This document shows positions 46,643-59,337 of a DNA stretch of 64,000 nt, in pieces. Every line of letters begins with the position of its first letter. Within the stretch, counting starts at the first letter, position 1. Under the pieces are notes generated by a model that was not told where the DNA came from, did not search any database, and saw nothing but the letters and a program-made list of their open reading frames with translations. A program made the position numbers and the translations under genes. Source of the stretch: Cocos nucifera (Eukaryota; Streptophyta; Magnoliopsida; Arecales; Arecaceae); the NCBI GenBank assembly GCA_006176705.1, contig QRFJ01000382.1, forward strand, positions 124,001 to 188,000. Direction: 5' to 3'.

Positions 46643-48004
46643 TGTAGATACCAGAGCCATCAGAAGCCAGCGACATAATTTAGATTTAATTTGGATTGAA
46701 GAATCCACATCAGATTAACTCTACTTTAGTTATTTGATTCTAATTTTTTTTATTTAGTCAATTAGTTCTTTTGATGCATTTAGTTTTGATCCATAGGACC
46801 ATACTTGGATTTATATTAGATTAGAGCCTTATTCAAAAAGAGACCATCATAAAAAAGTAAGCTTGGTCCACGTCATCTTTGGAGCCACCACTCTCCGTAC
46901 GTCTAGGGAGGAAATACACATGCCAGCATGTGCCATGCCCAAGGATTCTCATGCCAAGTTGTGCCAAGCATCAAGCACCTACATAGAGATTTTTTTCTTT
47001 TCTAGAATTTCTTAAGAGTACTTAATTTCCTACTTATTTTGTTGAAAGATTGATTCTTCTCCATAGTTTCATAAAAGATGGATATGATATATTTTGTATT
47101 TGAAAACCAAACATAATATTTTACTTTTTTGTTGGGAGGGTTGATTTCTTTCTTGTAAAGGAAAGAGGATTTCTAAGGAAATAGGATCCCTAAGGTCCTA
47201 TATAAACCCTTGTATCTATTATGAATGGGACAATGCATGCATGAATGATTTTATTCATAAATACTTATGTCAATCGCTCCAAGAGGGAGAGGGTGTGAGA
47301 TCTAAAATCATCCCATGAGGGGAGGGTGTAAGGCCCACTTTCTTTCTACCCATTTATCGATCATCTACTTGAGATCTAGTATTCCTACAACCCCAAATCA
47401 TCTTTACCATCTACATAAGTCTATTCCATCAAGAGAAGGTCTATGTCCTCCAAGATTTTCATCTATCATGCTAAAGAGGAAGAGTGATCCATTATTCTAC
47501 AGATCAAATATTAACAAGGACCTTCATTCCTACTTAACTGATATTTGATTTTTACTTATTTGTTTTAGATCCGATGTTGGTAAAAATCTAGTTCTTTATT
47601 GGTAGATCTACTTGGTTAAAAGATTAAAAGCCATAATCAAGGTAGTTTCTTAACTACCACAATCCAGATTCTTCTTATGTTTTTGAATTTTCTTGTACGC
47701 TTAATTTTTTGCTATTTTTCATTCCATTCATATTTCTTTTTGAATTTATTCATGAGCATGTTTAATTTTTACTCTTTATTTATTTGCTTTATTATCGCTA
47801 ATTATTTATCGATCTCTAAAGTAGCAATCATCTGCATTATTTAGATTGATCTTGCTTTGATTCTGTGTTAATCAATCACGCCTCCTGAGTAGAGTATAGG
47901 CAACTATACTATCTATCCTAAAAATAATGTGCCACGGTCGGATGAGATTTGTTGTTGACGAAATAAAGAAAGCTTGGTCTTTTCTTTTTTTAGGTTGTCC
48001 CACA
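46643..48004 (+). repeat. T3 3' LTR
   Basis: 1362 bp, starting TGTAGATACC and ending GTCCCACA; TATA-like CCTATATAAACC is at 47199-47210. Collinear with 31738-33109, with many scattered differences. Confidence 0.85.
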
Positions 48005-49662
<1,658 letters not shown>

Positions 49663-49668
49663 TACCAG

Positions 49669-49704
49669 TCTCTCTCTCTCTCTCTCTCTTTCTATATATA
49701 TATA
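49669..49704. repeat. (TC)n and (TA)n simple repeats
   Basis: About ten TC units followed by six TA units next to the right end of the TIR element, so both ends of that element meet simple repeats. Confidence 0.95.
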
Positions 49705-50070
49705 TCATCTTCATCAGGCATTGTATGACCAAATTATTTCCTTTGGAAGTTTGGCATATAATTCAACTTCGTGATGTGGTGGATCTCGCTCGCAAACCCT
49801 ATCCAGCCCTATTCATAGTGGTCAATGTGATTCATATCAAGTCTAATGATCTTCTAAGATTAATTAGAAAGGTATAAATCTCACTTTTCATTGATGTAAT
49901 CTATAGGTTAGTAGTGACCTATTAAAAAAGAGAAATCATAGTTAGTCTTACAAATATTTATCTACTAGTGAGAACCTATTTGACCGATTCCATGTCCTTT
50001 AGAAATGCTACGAGTTGTCCATACTAATGGACCATATAGACTAGCATATCTAAGAATTCAGCCCTAGATT
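49705..50070. other. Spacer, no gene recognised
   Basis: A short open frame runs from the TIR element to about 49877 without domain features. The spacer ends at the CACTA-like terminus; the three bases before it are ATT, a possible 3-bp target site. Confidence 0.5.
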
Positions 50071-50480
50071 CACTGCAAGAAAATTGAATATTAGCGATTG
50101 AAAAAATTTTCATCGCAAATAATATCTTTTTGCCATGACAACATCGATAGAAGAGAAAAGTTGCCGCTAATACTATTAGCAACGAAAATTTAATTATTAG
50201 CGATGGAAGATGACGTTGCTAAAAGTATATATATATATTTTAAATATCTAAACATTAAAAAACTATTAGCACCAAAAAATTTGGCTTATTAACGATGAAA
50301 AAAATACTATCACTAATAATAAACTATTAGCAATGATGGATTTTGCTTATTAGCGACGAAAATCCTTCTATTGCTAATATTTTTTTAAAAAAATTTAATA
50401 ATAAATTAGAAAAAAAATTATTTAAAAATATTATTGATGATAGAATTAGTGATGAAATATTTGCCATCACTAATAATCCA
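50071..50480. mobile_element. CACTA-like transposon terminus with subterminal repeats
   Basis: The start CACTGCAAGAAAATTG is one base from the CACTACAAGAAAA ends typical of plant CACTA (En/Spm) elements. It is followed by many copies of TTAGCGA(T/C)GGAAA-like motifs in both orientations (for example near 50092, 50200, 50290, 50352 and 50450). CACTA subterminal regions are known for such short repeats, which bind transposase. The opposite end and a transposase gene were not found. Confidence 0.6.
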
Positions 50481-51420
50481 GGACACAACCCAAGTCTAAT
50501 TTGAATCCAATTTGAACACGATTCGAATCTAATTCAAAATTATGCCAAACCTAATTTAATTAGGCTATGAATTCAAGTCCTACTTAGATTATAAAATTTA
50601 ATTAGCCTTAAATTAAGTCAAAATTAGTTAAATTAAATTAAATTTAAATTAATTAATAAAAATTTATTTTTAATTTGGGTTTAATTCGAATCCAATTCAA
50701 ATTCAATTCAAATCCAATTCAAAATCCTATAAATCCTAATTCAATTATACTTTTAATCCAAGTCCTACTTGCATAGTAAAATCTAATTACCTTCAAATTA
50801 AGTCAAGCCTTATTAAATTTAATCTAATTTAAATCAATTAAGGGAAAATGGTTTTATTTTGGATTTGATTTGAATCCAATTTGAACCTGATTCGAATCTA
50901 ATTTAAAACCCTATCAAATCTAATTCAATTAGACTTTAAATCCATGTCCTAAATTATAAAATTTAATTACCTTCAAATTAAATCAAGTCTAATTAAATTT
51001 ACTTTGATTTAAATTAATTATAAAAAATAATTTTTAATTTAAGTTTGATTCGAATCTAATTTGAAAATCTATCAATCCTAATTCAAAATCCTACTTAGAT
51101 AGTAAAATCTGATTACCTTCAAATTAAGTCAAGCTCAATTAAATTTAATCTAATTTAAATCAATTAATAAAAAATAATTCTCAATTTGGGTTCAATTTAA
51201 ATCTAATTTAAATTTGATTCAAATCCAATTCGAAATACTATCAAACCTAATTCAATTAGACTTTGAATTCAAATTTTTTTTGAATTATTAAAATCTATTT
51301 AGTCTCAAATTAAGTCAAGCCTGACTAAATTAAATCTAATCTAAATTAATTAGGACTTGTTCCATAAATTAATTAAGTCCTAAAATTTAATAAAATTTAA
51401 TATTATTTTTTAACCATCCA
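50481..51420. repeat. 183-bp AT-rich tandem array, about five copies
   Basis: A unit built from ATTTGAATCCAATT(C/T)GAA-type segments and CCTACTTAGAT...AAATTAAGTCAAG recurs. The anchor AAATTAAGTCA appears near 50610, 50796, 50975, 51118 and 51311. Spacing is about 183 bp, except one shortened unit of about 143 bp. It lies inside the CACTA-like region. Confidence 0.8.
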
Positions 51421-51479
51421 AAAAATGATCTAGATGAAAAGAATTTAATATTAAAATATAATTTTAAAAAATTATTATT

Positions 51480-51660
51480 AACAATGACTTTAGGAATGGC
51501 AAAAGTAGCATCATTAATAATTAAAAAAATATTTTAAAAATATAATTATTAGCTATAGAAAACTTGTTATTGATGGGATTTTACTATCACTAATAATTTT
51601 TTTCGTATTATCAAAGAGAAAATATTATTAGTGATGGAAAGTACCGTCGCTAATAATCTT
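51480..51660. repeat. Second block of TTAGTGATGG-type subterminal repeats
   Basis: Motifs such as ATTATTAGTGATGGAAAG (about 51627) and ATCACTAATAAT (about 51590) occur in both orientations, like those at 50090-50470. A third small group lies at 52735-52780. They bracket the C-rich array and indicate that it sits within a CACTA-like framework. Confidence 0.6.
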
Positions 51661-52720
51661 TTTGTTCTTGTTTTTTTTTATCTTATCGTGTGCCCTTATT
51701 TTTCCCCACCCCACCATTCACTGCCCTCTCATTTTCTTCCACCCTACTGCCCATCGCCTCCTCATTTTCCTACCACCCCCTCCCATTGCATTTTTATCCC
51801 CCATCGCCACCACCCTCTTCCTTGTCCTTTGGTCCCCCCACTACCCCTTCTCTCCCAGGGTTAGCACCGCCCCCCCCAACTGTACCTAGCCCACCTTTCC
51901 GAGCCTCCAGCCATCTCTCGCCTCCCCGAGCCCTTGGCCACTTCTTCCTGGCTACATCTAGCCCACCTCCCTAAGCCCCGACCATAAGCTCCAAGCCTCC
52001 TCCTCAAAATCCCGGCCCACCACCCCCTCTCTCCGCCCTTTGATCCCCCATCACCTCCTCTCTCCCTCGATCGCCTTCCTAAGTTGCACTCGGCCTGCCT
52101 TCCTAAGCCTCGACTGTCTCTTACCTTTCCGAGCCTCGCTGTAAGCTCCCAACCTGCTCCCATCTCCTCGAAACCCTGGCCTACCACCCTCCTCTCCCTC
52201 ATCCTTCGGTCCCCCGCCACCCCTCTCTCCCTGACTGCCTCCTTTCGACTACACCTCCCCAAGCCCCCCGACCGCCTCCCTGTGCCCTCAGCTGCAGCTC
52301 CCAACCTCTTCCCACCTTCTTGAAACCCCAGCCCACCACCCCCTCCCTCCCACCCTTCAGTCCCCCCACCACCTCCTCTCTCCCTCGACTGCCTCCCTCT
52401 GGCTGCACCCAGTCTACCTTTTCGAGCCCTTGACTGCAAACTCCTTGGCTCCTCCTGCCTCTTCAAAATTTGGGCTGCCCTTCGGTCCCCTGCCACCCCC
52501 TTTCTCCTCGTTCGGTGACTTACCCTAGCTGCCTCCCCCCACTACACCCGGCCTGCCTCTCTAAGCCCCCGACCGCTTCCCACCTCTCCGACCTGCCTCC
52601 CATCTCCTCGAGCTCTCATCTACAGCCGCATCCCCTAGCCTCAATTCCTGCTCACCTATGCCTCCTCATGCTTCAATTTTTGCATGCCAGCCCATGCGTC
52701 AGTCTTGTATGGTAACCTCC
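51661..52720. repeat. C-rich degenerate tandem array
   Basis: The plus strand is strongly C/T-rich, and the landmark TT(C/T)GGTCCCCC recurs near 51832, 52039, 52205, 52356 and 52483. Each unit also carries CCACCACC, CTCTCTCCCTCG and a CTAAGCCCC(C/G)GACC segment. The spacing shrinks (about 207, 166, 151, 127 bp). Long open frames here on both strands only reflect the biased composition. The G-rich minus strand has many GGGG runs. There is no independent evidence of a gene. Confidence 0.7.
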
Positions 52721-52861
52721 TTCTATTATGAGTATTAATGACAATATTAGTGATAGCTAATACCATCACTAAAAGTTATTTTTTTATTTAAATTATGTTA
52801 ATTAAGTATAATTAGATACTAAAAAATAAATTAATTAAATATTAATTTATGTGGAACTTGG

Positions 52862-53430
52862 GTCTCAGCATGTAGAGCACACAAACTAAGAAAAGGTTTG
52901 GACAGTATTGCAAACATGGGGTTGAGATGTGTCTGCGCACTTTGGTCTCAGCATGCAAAGTGCTCGAATTGATGGAAGGCTTGGGCAATATTGCAAACAC
53001 TGGGCCAAGACGTGCCTTGCGCGTTTCGATCTTGACATGCAGAGTGCATGCTCTGATCTTATCATGTAGAGTGCTTGAATTGAGGAAAGGTTTGAACAGC
53101 ATTGCAAACATGAGGTTAAGACATACCTTGTATGGTTGGGTCTCGACATGTAGAGCACTCAAACCTAGAAAATGTTGGGCAACACTGTAAACATGGGGCC
53201 GTCACATGCCTTGCGCACTTCGATCTCCGCATGTAGAGTGCGCACTCCGATCTTCGCATGCAGAGCGCTCAAACCAAGAAAAGATTCAAGCAGTATTACA
53301 AACACGAGGTTGAGACATATCCTACATGCTTTGATCTTGACATGCAGAAGACTCGATTTGAGGGAAGGTTCAGACAGCATTATAAATATGGAGTCGGGGC
53401 ATGCCCTACGTGCTTGAGTCTTCGAGTCCC
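52862..53430. repeat. Satellite-like array with 83/83/27-bp higher-order structure
   Basis: Units begin G(A/T)TCT(C/T)-x-GCATG(C/T)AGAG at 52862, 52945, 53028, 53055, 53140, 53222, 53249, 53333 and 53416. Spacings are 83, 83, 27, 85, 82, 27, 84 and 83 bp. Two full units plus one 27-bp partial unit form a repeat of 193-194 bp, present nearly three times. Monomers share TTGNAAACA(T/C)G and CATGC(C/A)T motifs. Open frames across it are by-products of the repeat. Confidence 0.85.
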
Positions 53431-53589
53431 AGCAGACATGCAAGGCATCCAATCCTGCATGCTTAAGCCGATGGTGTTAATTTTAAATAATTAATTTTAA
53501 ATTAATAATATTTAAATTAATTAGTTTTAAATTCTAGGGCCAGACTATAGGATGAGATTTGCTTGGATGCCATTTTGGTATGGTCGTCC

Positions 53590-54532
53590 GGCCTACTCGT
53601 CTAGCATGCTCTAAGTTTGCATGCATGGGATGCACGTCCTAACTATCCTCATCTGTAATGATGTTCTTTACTTCTGTGATTATGCTTTTGGAAATGCTAC
53701 ACTCTTAGATCAAGGACGAGCTCATTGTCTTTATAAAAAATATGTCAATAGAGAAATATTTGATAGGGATAGTTAGTTGCCCATTTATATAGGAGTGGAT
53801 TTATGCTAAATTTCAAGCATTGGTACTTGTACGGGGATCGAGGTGTGGGAAATAATTTCAAGAGCTTCAGAGGCTCTACTTGTCCAAGACCTTGCTGATG
53901 TGCAGGAGCTTAACGGTGACAGGCTTAAGCAGCACATTTGGTGTTTGATCTGGTTATTGGTGGATGTGTATGTAATAATCTTTTGATTGCAAATGTTATA
54001 ATTATGATGGATTATAGGGTTGCTATGGTTATAGTCATGCTTATCCTCTATAGGGTTGCTATCTCCTAGAGGCTAAGCAAGGCTATAACTATGTCAACCC
54101 CTATAGTCCATCATGGCTATGGTAGTTGCTATCTAAAAGATTATTATATAGGCTTTCACTAATAACTAGATCAAATCCACCAAATATGCTTATTATATAC
54201 TCAAGTCTGTCACCATTAAGCTCTTGCATATCAGCAAATATATTGGATAAGTAGAGCTTTCCATCCGTGCATATTGTCTCCCTCGTCTTCCTATGCAGGT
54301 ACCAATGCTTATAGTTTGGTATAAATCTACTACTATATGAATGGACAACTATTGTATCACTATCAAGCATTTCTCTATTGACACATCTCTTATAAGGATA
54401 ATGAGCCTATCCTTGAACTAAGAGTGCAGCATTTCCAAAAGCATAATTATAAAAATAAAGGATATCATTTCAAATGGGGATGGTCAAGATGCGCATCCCG
54501 CACATGCAAACTTGAAGCTTGCTAGATGACTA
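53590..54532. repeat. Large inverted duplication, 465-bp arms and 10-bp loop
   Basis: Left arm 53590-54054 is the diverged reverse complement of right arm 54065-54532. Examples are ATTATGCTTTTGGAAATGCT at 53680-53699, the complement of AGCATTTCCAAAAGCATAAT at 54428-54447, and the match continues to the centre (CCTCTATAGG opposite CCTAGAGG). The loop is GTTGCTATCT (54055-54064). An RNA from either strand could fold into a long imperfect hairpin. The right arm on the minus strand keeps an 89-codon open frame (54370-54101); the left arm copy has lost the ATG and is frameshifted. Confidence 0.85.
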
Positions 54533-54760
54533 GCTACATGAATGCATAAATTTTATTTTTAAATTATTATTTTATTTTTTAATAAAATTTATACTTCTAG
54601 TTTGTAGATCGAGGAGGTGGTTGGGGGCTCAGAGAGGCTATGACGACTGCTTGTGCGAGATGCACCTAAATGGAGGTGATGCATTTTGTTGTTGTTGTTG
54701 TATGGTCAAGCTTGGATGGTCTGTTATATCGCAGATAACCACTTGCAGCCATCTCATGGT
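54533..54760. other. Spacer between inverted duplication and Athila remnant
   Basis: AT-rich at first, then a short G-rich segment and a (TTG)4 run near 54689. No gene or repeat family recognised. Confidence 0.45.
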
Positions 54761-54883
54761 TAAACTTTTTAACCTTTAATCCTAGATCTATTTTTGCGAA
54801 GGAGGATCTTAATGAAACATGGTAATTGATAAATATTAAATAATGCATTGCTACGGGACTAGCAATGAATAAGTTGGGGGGTG
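54761..54883 (+). repeat. Orphan Athila internal 3' end with polypurine tract
   Basis: The segment from TAAACTTTTTAACC to AAGTTGGGGGGTG matches 60366-60488, the end of the T5 internal region including its polypurine tract. It precedes the first T5 LTR, where host DNA would be expected. Confidence 0.8.
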
Positions 54884-56835
54884 TGATAAGTGTTATAAAC
54901 ATAATAATAAAAGTATTAAATTATAAAATAATTTATCTTATTTTTAAAAATTGATATTTTTTTATATTTTGTAGAAAAGATGGGTGCTAATGAGAAAAGC
55001 TCAATTTTCTAGTTCAAAGAAAAAAATTTGAAGCAAATCAAACTTCAATTGGCCCTAAAATTAAGATTCAAAAAAAAAAAATATAGCCAGCCGGTTCAGT
55101 TAGAATTGGCTCAACAAAAATTGGCTTAAAATTGGTCAGCCAAATTGTAGAACCAGCATGCACATGGATCAGCCCATGCTCATTAGCCCATTTCGGTCCA
55201 GCATGGATTGGAACAGTAAATGGAGCGTGGACCCTTAATGGGTCCATGCCCAAAAAATGCAGCTCATGGGGTATTATGGTCATTTTGCATGGTGTGGTAG
55301 GTTGTGATTGGCGCGGTCTATGCAAGGCATGGTTCACACATGGTCTAAATAGGGGGATTACATGATTAGATGGCTCATGTGGCTGCCAACCTTGATCAAA
55401 CAGACGAGGCAATGTTTAGGCTGATTTAAATAACATTGACTGATTGTGCATGATCGTGCCATCCAGGAAGTAGCCAGTGATGATCCGATGGTTGATATGA
55501 TTTCTAGTTCTAACTAAACAACCCAAGCTTCTTTGGGTGCCATTTGATAGCCCATATGAGTTAGATCAGCATGATCCAATAGCTGCTGTTAAAGCCAATT
55601 TGATTTGGGAGTTTTATTATGGTTTTTGAGGGAATTTGTATGCCAATTTGAAGGTTGTAGTGATCCAGAGATGCAACAAGACTTCCAGGAGCATTCAAAC
55701 ATTGAGTTTGAGCCAAATTGATCTAGTTCAATCAGACTTCGACCTAAACTCCATCCCCTACTCTATTTAAGGAGCTACTACTGAATAGAGCAAGGAATAG
55801 AGAGCTAGAGAGCTAGAATAGAATAGAATAGAAGAGAATAGAGAGAAAATAAAAGGTCTGGAATTCAGAGATAGAGGGTGATCTAAAAGAGAAATCTTTG
55901 AGAGAGAAAAGCTCCCTTCCTTTCTCCCTCTTTCTTTCTCCTCTATTCATCTTCCACATCCAGTGATCAAGCAATGCTCTCTTTCATCAACTTCTCCATG
56001 CCAAGAGCAATGATCGATAGCAAAATTCAACAACAAGTAGTCCTCTATTTGGATTTATTTATGTATTTTATTTTATTTACTATTTTTATTCTATTTATCA
56101 TGAACTAAATTTATTTTACTAAGCTAAGGTATAGCCATTCTTTTGATGCAATATTTAGTATAATTGAATTTTAGCTTCATATTTTGTTTATGAGGAGTAT
56201 ATAAATCTATTTTTAATGCTTTTAGATTACTAGCCATCTTTTGATTATTTTGATAGGCATAGATGATATAGATCAAGTACGTCTATGTCAATGCTTCTTC
56301 ATTTATATACCTTGTATCTGAATCGAATTAAAGTTCTTATGTATGTGGTAATTTTAGTACGCTTGGGATGCTGTTTATTTTAATTAGAGAATTTCATAAA
56401 AATTAATACATCAATATTTATTTAAATTATGCCTGGATCAAAGAATAGTTAATAAATATTGATTATTTTGCTACTACTGGACCAAAAGGTAGTGAATATC
56501 TTAGGAGACTCTACTATCACATGAAACAGAATTGACCTAATTTGCATGATTACTTGAATATTGTATTGACTAAGTTGGTGAATCGATTATCTTAGTTTCC
56601 TGCTACTCTTGAATTCAACCCTAAAACTACATCCTTTCTATTTTCTTGCAATTTCATAATTATTTTCTTATTTATTTTTATTTTCTTTATTTCTTATAAA
56701 TTAAATTTTCTAAATAAAGTTTAGAAAAATTTTTTTAGTACTTGTTTTTTAATCCTTAAGGATGATACTCTATTCACCCACTTTATTGCTTGGTCGATTG
56801 GTGCACTTGCTATAGCGATAGATTTGCATGCATCA
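54884..56835 (+). repeat. T5 left LTR and adjoining primer site
   Basis: 1952 bp, starting TGATAAGTGT and ending GCATGCATCA. TATA-like CTCTATTTAAGG is at 55761-55772, followed by a GAATAGA-rich leader. The primer site TTGGTGCCGTTGTCAGAAA at 56841-56859 is a decayed Athila-type site. Confidence 0.85.
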
Positions 56836-56956
56836 AATTTTTGGTGCCGTTGTCAGAAATTATGTCTAAAATAATATTAAAATTTTAATCCTTGCTTTAC
56901 TTTAAAATTATATTTTTAATTTTTATTTTATTTCTAGGTGTGTGTTCAATGCATGA

Positions 56957-59337
56957 AATGTGTTGGACATAGTGACTTAGTACCTCTTAACCCACAAATA
57001 GAGAGGATAATTCAAAGATTAAATCAAAAAAAATATGATAATCAAAAATCTTGATAATGTCAATCTAGGATTAGATATGGTGGCACAGGGATGGCAACAT
57101 GCTATTCGAGCAGCATATCATCTATTAAATGATTACATCATACCATTAGTAGCTGATGCAGCTTCGAATATTAGGAGACTGCCCGTGCGAGCAAACAACT
57201 TTGAAATAAAATAAAAAATGATGGAGATGATTCAAGCAACTGTCTAATTTAATGGACACATTCAAGATGATCCGAATGCTCATATTTTTAAATTTTTTAA
57301 ATTCTATGATATTTTTAAAATTAATAGACTATTGGATATATGATGTTATTAGATTAAGATTATTTCTTTTTCTTTACGTGATAAAGCTAAAAGTTGACTT
57401 CATTCTCTTCCAGTAGGTTCTACCACTACTTGAGATGTTCTGACCTAGAAATTTTTGGCTAAGTACTTTCCACCTTCCAAGACTGCTAAAATGTATAATG
57501 ATTGTACTTCTTTTATGCAGATGGAGATGGAGTCACTGTATGATGCTTGGAAGCATTTTAAGAAATTATTGAGAAGATGTCCACATCATCAATTATTCGT
57601 TTGGCTTTAGGTACAAATTTTTTATAATAGTTTATCATCTACTAATCATTCTATGATTGATGCAGCAGCAAGAGGTACCACTAATTAAAAAATAGAGAAG
57701 GAATTCTTTGTTTTGGTTGATGAGATGGTATCAAATAGCTATCAGTGGCAAACAGATCGCATGATACCAAGAAGACCAGCAGTTATACATGGAGTAGATA
57801 GCATCCCAATTTTGTTAGCAGAGATTGTAGCTCTTTGGGCTGAACTCAATAATATGAAAGGAGCAGCTATGCATGTACAAAGCATCATGTGTAAGCAATG
57901 TGAGGGAGGATATGATACAAGTGACTACCAGGTAATCCTTTTGCTAAATCCTCTGATATAGCTAACTATCTTGGTAATTTTTTTAGGCTATAGTAAAATA
58001 ATCCCTATTCCAACATATATAATTAAGGGTGGAGGCAACATCCAAATTTCTCATGGAGCAATAAAAATTCAGCACAACAACTACCCTAGAGATTCAAAAT
58101 ACCTGAGAAAAAGCCTGACATAGAGGAGTTGATGGTCAAATTTATGTAGAACCAAGAAGCAACCATGCAAAATATGGAGATAAAATTCATACAAAATCAA
58201 GAAGTGGCCATATGAAACTTGGAAATCAAGCTTAGACAGGACCAAGCAGCAACAATTTAGAACTTGGAGATGCAAGCAGGTCAAATGGCTAAGATAATCT
58301 CCAGGAGACCATAGGGATCCTTGTCTAGCAACATGGAGATCAATCTAAGAGTGCAAATCAATGCTATCACATTAAGAAGTGGTAAAGAGCTGGAAGAGCC
58401 ACATTAGAAGAAAGAGACTGAAGAAGAAACTATAAAATAACTAACTAAAGTTCGTCAGTCACCAAAATAATCAGCAGATGGATGGTCTCCGAGTCTGAAA
58501 TTTGCTGATCTAAATATCAAGCCCTATGAGCCATTACTACCATTTTCAAAGAGACAAATACAACATCTAGATAAAAGATTCTTAAACCTTTTCAAAATCT
58601 TAAAGAATTTATATATTAATATTTCTTTTATAGTGCTATCACTCCAATACCTAGGTATGCTAAATTTCTTAAAGAAATTCTAACCAATAAGAAAAAGTTG
58701 AAGGAGCATGAGACAATAAATTTGAATGAAGAATGCTTAGCAATACTTCAAAACAAATTGCTATAGAAGCTAAAAGATCCAAGGAGTTTTACTATTCCTT
58801 GTATTATTGATAATTTGAGTCTTGAGAAAGTTCTAAATGATTTAGGAGCAAATATTAATTTCATGCCTTTTTCTATTTTTAGAAAGCTAGGTCTAGGAGA
58901 ATTAAAGCCTACCACTATCACTCTTTGGCTAGCGATAGATCCATTAAGTATCCCAGAGGTATAGTAGAGGATGTCTTGGTAAAGGTAAATAAATTTATTT
59001 TTTTTGTTGATTTTATTGTTCTTAATATGGAAGAAGATTATGATATACCCTTTATTTTAGAGAGATCCTTTTTACCTACTGGAGAGCTTTAATAGATGTT
59101 CAATAAGAAAAATTACTGCTTAGAGTCCAAGAGAAATAAGTTATCTTTAATGTTTTTAAGCCTATTGAACATTCCAATGATAATCAAACTTATTTTCAAA
59201 TTGATGATATTGATAAATTAGTACATGAGTATTCTTCAGAAAATAGGTTTGAGGATCCCATTGAGGCATGCATTATCCAATTTAAAGAGGGTTTGGCTAA
59301 AAATGAAAGTATACCTATTGAAGTGGTACTGGATTGA
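56957..59337 (+). pseudogene. T5 gag and protease remnants
   Basis: Collinear with A1 9449-11790. Capsid landmarks are R-A-N-N-F-E-I-K near 57187 and C-P-H-H near 57580. The open piece 57713-57961 includes the knuckle C-K-Q-C-E-G-G-Y-D-T-S-D-Y, in which the His and last Cys of CCHC are Tyr. The protease active-site region near 58845-58870 reads N-D-L-G-A-N-I-N-F-M-P, with Ser changed to Asn. Stops are frequent. No RT or integrase follows; the non-coding 3' region (59340-60477) and polypurine tract (60477-60488) match A1. Confidence 0.75.

Larger units (their letters stand above)
31738..48004 (+). mobile_element. T3: non-Tat Ty3/gypsy retrotransposon, split by T4
   Basis: LTRs at 31738-33109 and 46643-48004 flank gag, protease, RT, RNase H and integrase in Ty3/gypsy order. 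No chromodomain or envelope is visible. Residue patterns recall Reina-like chromoviruses; the lineage is not tested. T4 interrupts the protease gene. The coding sequence is decayed. I could not find a convincing target duplication (CTTGG before, TCATA after). A TACCTT shared near both ends is offset and may be chance. Confidence 0.85.

Noticed and set aside
31738..48004. TACCTT near both T3 ends as a target duplication
   Set aside because: It is offset by two bases on one side and four on the other, so it is not a valid flanking repeat.
51861..52496. 211-codon minus-strand Arg/Gly-rich frame
   Set aside because: It covers the C-rich degenerate array; frames on both strands are open because stop codons are rare in this composition, and the peptide has no domain.
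52842..53494. Several overlapping 75-106-codon frames on both strands
   Set aside because: They follow the 83-bp satellite monomers, whose length is not a multiple of three; repeated peptides appear in shifting frames.
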